Below, piece after piece: positions 8,514-16,915 of a DNA stretch of 36,325 nucleotides. Source of the stretch: Chloroflexota bacterium (lineage in GTDB: Bacteria; Chloroflexota; UBA11872). The notes beneath the pieces were generated by a model, which saw only the letters and a program-made list of their open reading frames with translations, was not told the DNA's origin and did no database searches. The stretch lies in NCBI GenBank assembly GCA_009839425.1, contig VXPS01000399.1, forward strand, positions 1 to 36,325. The letters run 5' to 3'. Within the stretch, counting starts at the first letter, position 1; each line of letters opens with the position of its first letter. Both the position numbers and the translations under genes were made by a program.

Positions 8514-9131
8514 ATGCGGGCATTCGTGGCTGTCACGATCCCCAAGCCGTTTCGGGACGCGCTGGCTGCCGAAGCGGCGTCATTGGCTCGCGTATCGCGG
8601 CACATTCGAACAGTCACGCCCGAGAACCTGCACCTTACGCTGGCTTTTCTGGGAAACATTCCGGCACAGAGCACCGATAGCGTTCGGTCCGGGATGCAGG
8701 CGGCCGTGCGGGGCCGACACCCGTTCAGCATTGGGTTCAGCGGTGGAGGCACCTTCCCGGAGAATCGCGAGCCGCGGGTTGCGTGGGCCGGGATCAGCGG
8801 CGAATCCGAGGCCCTGCGCGACTTGCAGGCGGCGGTGCTGGAGGCGGTGCGCGGCCTAGGACTGCGGGTGGACCGGCGGCCGTTCAGTCCGCACGTCACC
8901 CTCGCGCGCATCGGGCGAATGGCCGCACCAACGGCGCGCCGCTCGATCAGCCGCGGGTTCGAAGCAATGGAACTCGACCGGCTAGGACTCTTCACCGTGT
9001 CGCAGATCAGCCTGATGGAGAGCGATTTGACTCCGACCGGGGCCATCCACCACGAGGCATTCTCCGTGGAATTCACTCCGGATGAGGTCAGCGTGGAGGC
9101 CCCGCCGAAACGGCGGTTCGGGTTTTTCTAG
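8514..9131 (+). CDS. thpR: RNA 2',3'-cyclic phosphodiesterase (2H phosphoesterase, LigT/ThpR family)
   Basis: MRAFVAVTIPKPFRDAL, two HxTx motifs HLTLAFLG and HVTLARIG. Start placed at ATG 8514 inside ORF 8316..9131. Confidence 0.88.
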   Translation: MRAFVAVTIPKPFRDALAAEAASLARVSRHIRTVTPENLHLTLAFLGNIPAQSTDSVRSGMQAAVRGRHPFSIGFSGGGTFPENREPRVAWAGISGESEALRDLQAAVLEAVRGLGLRVDRRPFSPHVTLARIGRMAAPTARRSISRGFEAMELDRLGLFTVSQISLMESDLTPTGAIHHEAFSVEFTPDEVSVEAPPKRRFGFF

Positions 9132-10738
9132 GCGGGTTCGTCGGGTGAACGTGACGCACCCCAGCCGCCGCCGCCGGGCGTTTCGATTCGGATCACGTCT
9201 CCCGCGGCCAATTCCAGCGAGGCCTTGCCGGGCAGTTCGCGCACGCTCCCATCGATTGTTCCGCGGTTGACGCCGGGGTTTCCCGAAGCGCCGCCGCCAG
9301 CACCCCACGGTCGACGCAAGCGTCGTTCGGTCACGATGGTGACGACGGAGGGCACCAGGGTCTCGATTTCGCGAATCACACCATCACCGCCACGATGGCG
9401 GCCGTTGCCGCCTGATCCGCGACGGACCTCGTAGCGGCGGGCGGCCAGGGGATAGGCCAGTTCCATGGCTTCGATGGGTGTGTTCAGCGTGTTCGTCATT
9501 GCCACCTGAACGGCGTCGGCACCCGAGCCCTGCGGGCCGGCGCCAGCGCCGCCGGCGATGGTCTCGTAGTAGGTAAACGCACGACGGTGTCGAGGGTCTA
9601 TGCCGCCGATGATCAGGTTGTTCATCGTGCCCTGGCTGGCGGCGGGGACTACGTCGGGCAGCGCGTCGGCCAGCGCGCCCCATAGGACGTCAACCACGCG
9701 CTGCGAGGTCTCCACGTTGCCGGCCGCCACGGCGTGCGGCCGCGGCGGATTGAGGACGGTGCCGGCCGGGACGATGACCTCAAGCGGCGCGGTTGCCCCG
9801 TCGTTGGCGGGCACGTCGTCGCCCATCAGACAGCGCGCGACGTAAATGACCGCTGAGCGCGTGACGGCTTCGGGCGCGTTCAGCGCGCCGGCCGCCGCGG
9901 GTCCAGTGCCGGTGAAGTCGAACCTGAGTTGCCCGCTTCGCGCCTGAATGGTGACCCTGATCGGTATCGGAGCCCCCCCGACGCCGTCGTCATCCAGGTA
10001 GTCGGTAAAGCTGTATGTGCCGTCGGGAACTACTCGTAGACGCGCCCTGGCCAGTTCTTCTGAATAGGCCAGCAGCGCCTCGGCTCGCTGGCGCAGGGGC
10101 TCGGCACCGTAGCGACGGGCGAATTCGGCCAGGCGTGCTTCGCCCACCCGATGCGAGGCCAGCTGCGCTTCAAGGTCGCCGCGGCGCTCCTCGGGTGTGC
10201 GGACGTTGCGGCAAATGATTTCCACGAGCTGCTCGTCCAGCGTGCCCGCGTCTACGAGCTTGAGCGGCGGGATGATCAAGCCTTCGTGATAGAGCTCGGT
10301 CGAGGGAGGCATGGAGCCTGGCGCCAGGCCGCCCACGTCGGCGTGGTGGGCACGGGTTGCCACCCATCCCCAGTGCGCGGGCCGGCGCTCCGAACCCACG
10401 AAGACGGGTGAAACGGTGGTGATGTCGGGGAGGTGGGTGCCACCGAGATAGGGGTCGTTCACGATTAGCACGTCGCCTCGGATTGGCGCCTTGCCTTCGT
10501 AAGCCTCGATCGCTGCCGATACGGAGGCGGGCATGGATCCGAGATGAACGGGTATGTGGGCCGCCTGGGCGATCATGCGGCCGTCGGCATCGAACACGGC
10601 GCACGAGTGGTCGCGCCGCTCCTTGATGTTGGGCGAATGCGCGCTGCGCTGAACCGTGACTCCCATCTCCTCGGCGACCGAGGCGAAGAGGTGACGGAAG
10701 ACTTCGATCTCGAAGGGGTCGGTTGCGGGCGTCGACAT
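9128..10738 (-). CDS. Hydantoinase B/oxoprolinase family protein (HyuB-like)
   Basis: DPFEIEVFRHLFASVAEEMGVTVQRSAHSPNIKERRDHSCAVFDADGRMIAQAAHIPVHLGSMP, DVLIVNDPYLGGTHLPDIT, GGNGRHRGGDGVIREIE, AGDVIRIETPGGGGWG. Confidence 0.92.
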   Translation of the reverse strand: MSTPATDPFEIEVFRHLFASVAEEMGVTVQRSAHSPNIKERRDHSCAVFDADGRMIAQAAHIPVHLGSMPASVSAAIEAYEGKAPIRGDVLIVNDPYLGGTHLPDITTVSPVFVGSERRPAHWGWVATRAHHADVGGLAPGSMPPSTELYHEGLIIPPLKLVDAGTLDEQLVEIICRNVRTPEERRGDLEAQLASHRVGEARLAEFARRYGAEPLRQRAEALLAYSEELARARLRVVPDGTYSFTDYLDDDGVGGAPIPIRVTIQARSGQLRFDFTGTGPAAAGALNAPEAVTRSAVIYVARCLMGDDVPANDGATAPLEVIVPAGTVLNPPRPHAVAAGNVETSQRVVDVLWGALADALPDVVPAASQGTMNNLIIGGIDPRHRRAFTYYETIAGGAGAGPQGSGADAVQVAMTNTLNTPIEAMELAYPLAARRYEVRRGSGGNGRHRGGDGVIREIETLVPSVVTIVTERRLRRPWGAGGGASGNPGVNRGTIDGSVRELPGKASLELAAGDVIRIETPGGGGWGASRSPDEPA

Positions 10739-10874
10739 GGGGGAAGCATAGCCAGCTTGTTGACGCTAGATGGACGCCGCTACTGGGGGCCACCGACATC
10801 AAGCCGGATTCGTGCTACGCCACGAACATTGGCGCGACGATATACTCGAAGCACAGCCCTCCACGAAGTTGTAT

Positions 10875-11306
10875 ATGCCCAAAAGCTGGCAGGACGAGGT
10901 CAAGGAAATCCTCGATCGAGCCGAATCCACAGCGCCACCGCCGAAGCGAAGAGTTTCGCGGGCGCCACAGCCGAATCAACCTGGTCGAAACTACATTGAG
11001 CTTCTCGGCCAATGGATCAGGAACCGCTTTTCGACGACTGGGGAAATGCTGGTCACGGCGGCCGTGCTGGTCGTTGCGGCGTTGTTTCTTTCGATCTTCC
11101 TACGGCAGTTTGCATCGATCGTGGCCGTTACGGGCGCCGTTGTGTTCGCGTCGGCCTTGGTGCGCGGGATCATGGAGCGACGATCGGCCCGTTCGCCGGG
11201 TGGCCGCGGCACCCCAGTCATGTGGCGTGGGCAGGTGATCGAGCTCCCGGACCAACGCCCGTCATTGAGGCAGCGACTTCGCGACGCACTTCGCCGACGT
11301 CGCTGA
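10875..11306 (+). CDS. Small predicted membrane protein of unknown function
   Basis: In-frame ATG 10875 (MPKSWQDEVKEILDRAE...) in ORF 10770..11306; hydrophobic segments MLVTAAVLVVAALFLSIFL and FASIVAVTGAVVFASALV; basic C-terminus. Confidence 0.55.
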   Translation: MPKSWQDEVKEILDRAESTAPPPKRRVSRAPQPNQPGRNYIELLGQWIRNRFSTTGEMLVTAAVLVVAALFLSIFLRQFASIVAVTGAVVFASALVRGIMERRSARSPGGRGTPVMWRGQVIELPDQRPSLRQRLRDALRRRR

Positions 11307-11357
11307 CCACTTCGAGGCTTGGGGCGCAACCCGCGGGGCGCCGGCCAGTAGGATGAG

Positions 11358-12335
11358 GTGTCCCCCAACGTCCACGGTAAGCCTGCGCCTTTGAACATCG
11401 CTGAAATTACTCCGGGCAGTTACGTCCATGCCGTGTTCCTGGTTGCATCCGTCGAGGTTCGCGAGGCTCGTACCGGGAATCGCTTTCTACGAATGACCCG
11501 GCGCGACCGCGCTGGCGCCACGATTGACGCCGTGCTCTTCCAGGTCTCCGAGGCCCAGATCGCAGCCGTTAGGGCGGGCCAGCCTTACGAGGTGGAGGGT
11601 CGCGCCGACGAGTTTCGAAACCGCGTCAACATCAAGATCGACAGGCTGGAACCCTCCGGTGAGACCTGGGACGCCTCTGAATACCTGCCGCGCTCGACCC
11701 GGAGTGCCGAAGCGCTCACCGGTTCAATCCGCGACGCCATTGAATCTATCGAGTCGCCCGAGTTGAAGGACGTGCTGCGCGCCGTGATTGCTGATCCGCT
11801 GGTTGCCGAAAGGCTTCCCCAATGGCCGGCCGCCAAGACCCGGCACCACGCCTGGATCGGCGGGTTGGCGGAGCACACGGTGGAGATGTTGCAGATTGCC
11901 GACCGCGTGGCCCGCGTCTATCCGCAGCTGGATCGCGACCTGCTATTGGCGGGTGTCGTGCTTCACGACCTGGGCAAGCTGGAGGAACTGGACTTGCAGG
12001 CGAGCATTGTCTACACCGACGCCGGCAACCTGGAAGGCCACATGGTGCAGGGGGTACGGATCCTAGACCGCGCCCTGGCGGCCACGGGATGTGACGGCGA
12101 AATCGCGACCCTGCTGCGGCACCTGGTGCTCAGTCACCAGGGCCTATTGGAGTTTGCCGCGGTGACCGAACCGATGCTGCCGGAGGCCATCGCGCTGCAC
12201 TACATCGACCAGCTCTCGTCGCAGGTTCGGCCGGCCATCGAGGACGTGGCGGCTGCCCGCGAACGCGGCGTGCGGGGCGCGATGATGCGTGGACCAACGG
12301 CCATGCGCGAGCTGTACGTTCGAGCGGAGGACTAG
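11358..12335 (+). CDS. YhaM-like 3'-5' exoribonuclease (OB-fold plus HD domain)
   Basis: N-terminal OB-like region (VHAVFLVASVEVREARTGNRFLRMTRRDRAG) and HD motifs HHAWIGGLAEHTVEML, VVLHDLGKLEEL, HLVLSHQG, ALHYIDQLSSQ. Confidence 0.85.
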   Translation: MSPNVHGKPAPLNIAEITPGSYVHAVFLVASVEVREARTGNRFLRMTRRDRAGATIDAVLFQVSEAQIAAVRAGQPYEVEGRADEFRNRVNIKIDRLEPSGETWDASEYLPRSTRSAEALTGSIRDAIESIESPELKDVLRAVIADPLVAERLPQWPAAKTRHHAWIGGLAEHTVEMLQIADRVARVYPQLDRDLLLAGVVLHDLGKLEELDLQASIVYTDAGNLEGHMVQGVRILDRALAATGCDGEIATLLRHLVLSHQGLLEFAAVTEPMLPEAIALHYIDQLSSQVRPAIEDVAAARERGVRGAMMRGPTAMRELYVRAED

Positions 12336-12378
12336 CCGCCCGCGACCGGATCGCCCGAGCGCTGACTGACGCGTCGAA

Positions 12379-15048
12379 CTACGGCGACTCGACCAGCGCG
12401 GCCTGACGTTCCTTGACTTGAGCGACCCGCTCGCTGGCGGCCCGTGCCCGATCGCGCTCCTTGGCCACCACGGCCTCCGGTGCGCGCTCCACGAAGCGCG
12501 GGTTGGCCAGCAATTGCTCGGCCCGGCCGAGCGTCGCTTCGGCATCGGCTAACTCGCGTGCCAGGCGCTCGCGCTCGGCGGTGAGATCGACCATCCCGGC
12601 CAGCGGCAGGAAGATTTCCACGCCGCCGGCGCGCGCCGTGACGGCGGGTTCATGGAAGGTCGTATCGGCCACGTGAAACGTGAGCGGATCCACGCGGGCG
12701 AGTCGCTGGATGAACACCGCCTGGGATTCAAGCCCGTCGTCGCCACCAATGACGCGCGCCTCCACCTGCCGGCCGGCCTCCACGCCTGACTCGTGCCGGG
12801 CGTTGCGAATGCTCTGGACAATCTCGATCAGCGCTCGAACTTGTGCGATCGCACCCTGGTCGACGTTTGGGGAAGCCGAAGGGATCGGCGTCTCAATCAG
12901 GAGCTCGGGGGAGTCGCCCGCGCCGCCCGCGGCGCGGAAATGGCGCCAGATTTCCTCTGTGACGTATGGCATGAACGGGTGCAGCAGCCGCAGGGAGCCG
13001 TCCAGGACGGTCGCTAAGGTGAGCGCCGTACGAGCGGCGGCGGCCGGGTCATCGCCGTAGAGGCGAATCTTGGCGGCCTCGACGTACCAGTCGAAGAACT
13101 CGGTCCACAGGAAGTCGTGGAGGGTGCGACCGGCTTCGCCGAATCGGAACCGTTCGACGTCCCGAATCGCGTCGGCGTGGACTTGGTTGAAGCGGCTGAG
13201 GATCCAGCGATCGATCAGGGACGGCTCGCCGGCCGCAGCGCCGGACGTTCGTTCCATCGCGCCGATGACGAACTTGGCACCATTCCAGATCTTGTTGGCG
13301 AAGTGACCGCCCCGCTCCACCTGGCGCAAGTCGAGCCGCATGTCGTTGCCGGGCGCGGCGGCGGTGACGAAGCTGAAGCGCATGGCGTCGGCGCCGTAGG
13401 CCTCGATGGTTTCGAGCGGATCGTCGCCGGGTTGGTAGTTGGTCTTGCTGACCTTGGAACCATCGAGATGCCGCACCAGGCCGTGGAAATACACGTCGTG
13501 AAACGGCACCTCGCCGACCAGCTCGAGTCCGAGCATGACCATGCGGGCGACCCAGAAGAAGATGATGTCGTAGCCCGTTTCCATCACGTCGGTCGGGTAG
13601 AACCGGCGCAGGTCCGGGGTGTCGTCCGGCCAGCCGAGGGTCGAGAAGGGCCACAGGCCTGAGCTGAACCAGGTGTCGAGCACGTCCGGGTCCTGCCGGA
13701 GATTCCGCCCGCCGCACACCGGGCAGGAGCTCGGATCCTCGCGGGCAACGATCACGGCGCCGCAGTCCTGGCAGTACCAGACGGGGATCCGGTGGCCCAG
13801 CCAGAGCTGGCGCGAAATACACCACGGTTGAATCTCGTCCAGCCAGCGCAGGAACTCGTTCTTGAATCGGGCGGGATGGAATCGGATGCGTCCATCGTTG
13901 ACGGCGGCTGCGGCGGCATCGGCCAGTGGCCTGGCGTTCACGAACCACTGCTCGGATACCAGCGGCTCAATGACCGCGCCGTCGCGCGAGCAGTGGCCGA
14001 CCGAGTGCGTGTGCGGCTCGACGCGCTCCAGCAGGCCCTCGGCTTGCAGAAACTCCAGGTAGGCCTCCCGGGCATCGAATCGGTCCCGGCCGGACCAGCG
14101 TCCGGCGTTGTCGTTCAGCGTGCCGTCACCGTTCATGATGTTGATCACCGGCAAGTCGTGACGTTCGCCCATGGCCGCGTCGTTTGGATCGTGCCCTGGC
14201 GTGACCTTGACGGCGCCGGACCCAAACTCGGGATCGACAAAGGCGTCGGCGATGATCGGTATGCGGCGGCCGATTCCGGGAACCAGAGCTTCCTGGCCGA
14301 CCAGCGACTGGTAGCGCTCGTCGTCCGGATGCACGGCAATGGCGGTATCGCCCAACATCGTCTCGGGGCGCGTAGTGGCCACAGTCAGGTGGCCGCCGTC
14401 AACGAGGGGATAGCGGATGTGCCAGAGGGAGCCTTCGACGTCCTGGTACTCGACTTCGAGGTCGCTGATGGCGGATTGGTCGTCGGGGCACCAGTTGACC
14501 ATGTAGCGGCCGCGGTAGATGAGGCCCTTTTCGTAGAGACGCACGAAGGCTTCGCGGACGGCGCGCGAGAGCTGCTCGTCGAGCGTGAAGTGCTCCCGGG
14601 TCCAGTCGACGGAGGCGCCGAGACGGCGAAGCTGGTCGTTGATGCTGTTTCCGACTTCGTCCTTCCACTGCCAGAACCGCTTTTCGAAGCCTTCGCGACC
14701 CAGGTCGTGACGTGACAGGCCTTCCTTGGCGAGTTCGCGCTCGATCACGTTCTGGGTGGCGATGGCCGCGTGGTCGGTGCCGGGCAGCCACAGGGCAGCG
14801 CGGCCGTGCATGCGCTGCCAGCGAATCATCAGGTCCTGGTAGGCAACGAAGAGGACATGGCCGTTGTGCAGCTGGCCGGTGATGTTGGGCGGGGGGATGG
14901 CGATGGTGAACGGGCGCCGCCCGGGGTCGCCCGACGGCTGGAAGGCGCCGGACTCGTCCCAGGTGTCGTAGAGCCGGGCTTCGACAGAGGCCGGATCGTA
15001 TGGGCCGGCCATGGCCTCGAGGACTGAGGAGGAACGCTGGGACGTCAT
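12379..15048 (-). CDS. valS: Valyl-tRNA synthetase
   Basis: IPPPNITGQLHNGHVLFVAYQDLMIRWQRMHGRAALWLPGTDHAAIATQ, GMSVDW-like GASVDWTREHFTLDEQLSRAV, TTRPETMLGDTAIAVHP, VLDTWFSSGLWPFSTLGWP, variant KMSKS (KVSKT), C-terminal coiled coil. Start at ATG 15048 inside ORF 12379..15630. Confidence 0.93.
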   Translation of the reverse strand: MTSQRSSSVLEAMAGPYDPASVEARLYDTWDESGAFQPSGDPGRRPFTIAIPPPNITGQLHNGHVLFVAYQDLMIRWQRMHGRAALWLPGTDHAAIATQNVIERELAKEGLSRHDLGREGFEKRFWQWKDEVGNSINDQLRRLGASVDWTREHFTLDEQLSRAVREAFVRLYEKGLIYRGRYMVNWCPDDQSAISDLEVEYQDVEGSLWHIRYPLVDGGHLTVATTRPETMLGDTAIAVHPDDERYQSLVGQEALVPGIGRRIPIIADAFVDPEFGSGAVKVTPGHDPNDAAMGERHDLPVINIMNGDGTLNDNAGRWSGRDRFDAREAYLEFLQAEGLLERVEPHTHSVGHCSRDGAVIEPLVSEQWFVNARPLADAAAAAVNDGRIRFHPARFKNEFLRWLDEIQPWCISRQLWLGHRIPVWYCQDCGAVIVAREDPSSCPVCGGRNLRQDPDVLDTWFSSGLWPFSTLGWPDDTPDLRRFYPTDVMETGYDIIFFWVARMVMLGLELVGEVPFHDVYFHGLVRHLDGSKVSKTNYQPGDDPLETIEAYGADAMRFSFVTAAAPGNDMRLDLRQVERGGHFANKIWNGAKFVIGAMERTSGAAAGEPSLIDRWILSRFNQVHADAIRDVERFRFGEAGRTLHDFLWTEFFDWYVEAAKIRLYGDDPAAAARTALTLATVLDGSLRLLHPFMPYVTEEIWRHFRAAGGAGDSPELLIETPIPSASPNVDQGAIAQVRALIEIVQSIRNARHESGVEAGRQVEARVIGGDDGLESQAVFIQRLARVDPLTFHVADTTFHEPAVTARAGGVEIFLPLAGMVDLTAERERLARELADAEATLGRAEQLLANPRFVERAPEAVVAKERDRARAASERVAQVKERQAALVESP

Positions 15049-15112
15049 CAGGTCTTCAGATATGACGGCGCCGCACGTCGGTACCGGAGTCTCATCGTAC
15101 CGTTGAGCGGGC

Positions 15113-16915
15113 CTAGGCCGGTGTGGGTCCGGATTCCGGTGGGTCGTCGAATTGGGCGGCGTGGAGGTCGCGGTAGGGGCCGGGTTGGGCGATGAGGTCG
15201 GTGTGGGCGCCGCGCTGGACGATGCGGCCTTCGTCGAGGACCACGATGAGGTCGGCGTTGCGGATGGTGGAGAGGCGGTGGGCGATGACGAAGCTGGTGC
15301 GGTTGCGCATGACCTGGACCAGGGCCTGCTGGATCTCGTATTCGGATTCGGTGTCGATGTCGGAGGTGGCTTCGTCCAACACCAGCACGGCCGGATCGGC
15401 GAGGATGGCGCGGGCCAGCGCGACGCGCTGCTGCTGGCCGCGTGAGAGGCGGAGTCCGCCGTCGCCGACGATGGTTTCGTAGCCGTCGTCCAACTGCTCG
15501 ATGAATTCGTCGGCTCGAGCCAAGGCGGCCGCCGCCGCGACCTGGGAGTCGCCGGCGTCAGGGTCGCCGTAGCGAATGTTCTCGGCGATGGTGCCGCTGA
15601 AGAGAAAGGTCTCCTGGGGCACGAAGGCAAGGCGCGAGCGGAGGCTTTCCATGCGCAGATCGCGGAGATCGGCGCCGTCGACCAGGATCTGGCCCGACGT
15701 GGGGTCGTAGAAGCGGGCGATGAGGTTGACCATGGTGGTCTTGCCGGAGCCGGTGGCGCCGACGAGGGCGACGGTCTGGCCAGGCTCGGCGGTCACGGAG
15801 ATGTCCTGGAGCACCGGCGTCGTGCCGTCGTAGCTGAAGCCGACATTGCGAAACTCGACTTGTCCGCGCGGCTGGACCAGGTCCACGGCGGAGGGCCGGT
15901 CGACGATGTGTCGCGGTACGTCCATGAACTGGAAGATCCGGTCGGCCGCGGCCAGGCCAGACTGAATGACGTAGTTGACGCGCACCAGCTCCGTCATCGG
16001 CTGGTGAAAGATCTGGACGTAGGCCAGAAAGGCGATGAGGGTGCCGGGCTGCATTTCGCCGATGGTGATTTGCCAGCCGCCGTAGGCCAGCAGGGCCGCC
16101 ACGCTGAGGGTGCTGAGACCCTCGATTACCGGCGTGGCAATTGACTCCACCATTGTGGTGTTGAGGTTGGCCTGCAGGTTGGCGCGGTTCTCGGTCTGGA
16201 AGCGGCGGGCATCGGCTTCCTCGCGGGCGAAGGCGCGGCTGACACGCACGCCGCTGACGTTTTCCTCGATCGCGGTGTTGATGTTGGCGATGGATTCCTG
16301 CACGCGGCGGTAGCGCACGCGCAGCATGCGGGCGGTGATGACGCTGGCGATGAGCATGAGGGGCACGACGGACAGAATGACCAGGGTCAGACGCCAGTCG
16401 AGCGTGAGCATGACGACCAGGTACAGCAGCATCGTGACGATGCCGGCGCTGGCCGTGAGGACCTGGCCCTGCATGGCCTGCTGGACGGCGGTGACGTCAG
16501 CGGTCAGGTGCGAGACTGTCTCGCCGGTTCGCTGGCTCTCGAAGAAGCGCATGGAGTGACGGACCAGCCGCGTAAACATGTCGCGCGAAACCTGGTAGAC
16601 GATGGTCTGGCTGCTGCGCGCGAAGAGGTAGAAGTTCAGATAGTTCAGGGCGCCGCGCGCTAGGTAGACCAGCAGCATGGCTCCGGCTATTCGCACAGCC
16701 CCGGCCGCGTCCGCCTGCGGGATGAAGTCGTCGACGGCGATCTTCAAGGCCCAGGGCGGCACCATGTTCAAGAGCGAGGCGACGGACAGCGCCGCGAAGG
16801 CGATTCCGATATGGCGCCGGTGCAGACCGACGTAGTAGAGCAAGCGCCGCAGGGTGCCGGCGACGGTGCGGCCGCTGAGGTTGGAGGTATCGACGTAGGT
16901 CTGACGCATACCCAT
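15113..16915 (-). CDS. ABC exporter half-transporter (permease-ATPase), subunit A
   Basis: N-terminal TM domain, Walker A GATGSGKTT, signature LSRGQQQR, Walker B VLVLDEATSDIDTES, H-loop IAHRLSTI. Confidence 0.93.
   Translation of the reverse strand: MGMRQTYVDTSNLSGRTVAGTLRRLLYYVGLHRRHIGIAFAALSVASLLNMVPPWALKIAVDDFIPQADAAGAVRIAGAMLLVYLARGALNYLNFYLFARSSQTIVYQVSRDMFTRLVRHSMRFFESQRTGETVSHLTADVTAVQQAMQGQVLTASAGIVTMLLYLVVMLTLDWRLTLVILSVVPLMLIASVITARMLRVRYRRVQESIANINTAIEENVSGVRVSRAFAREEADARRFQTENRANLQANLNTTMVESIATPVIEGLSTLSVAALLAYGGWQITIGEMQPGTLIAFLAYVQIFHQPMTELVRVNYVIQSGLAAADRIFQFMDVPRHIVDRPSAVDLVQPRGQVEFRNVGFSYDGTTPVLQDISVTAEPGQTVALVGATGSGKTTMVNLIARFYDPTSGQILVDGADLRDLRMESLRSRLAFVPQETFLFSGTIAENIRYGDPDAGDSQVAAAAALARADEFIEQLDDGYETIVGDGGLRLSRGQQQRVALARAILADPAVLVLDEATSDIDTESEYEIQQALVQVMRNRTSFVIAHRLSTIRNADLIVVLDEGRIVQRGAHTDLIAQPGPYRDLHAAQFDDPPESGPTPA

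Noticed and set aside
13792-14715. 307-aa plus-strand ORF antisense to valS
   Set aside because: Shadow frame over conserved ValRS sequence.
15049-15630. N-terminal extension of the valS ORF (1083 aa in track)
   Set aside because: Pro/Ser/Thr-rich out-of-frame translation of ABC subunit A; true ValS start is near 15048.
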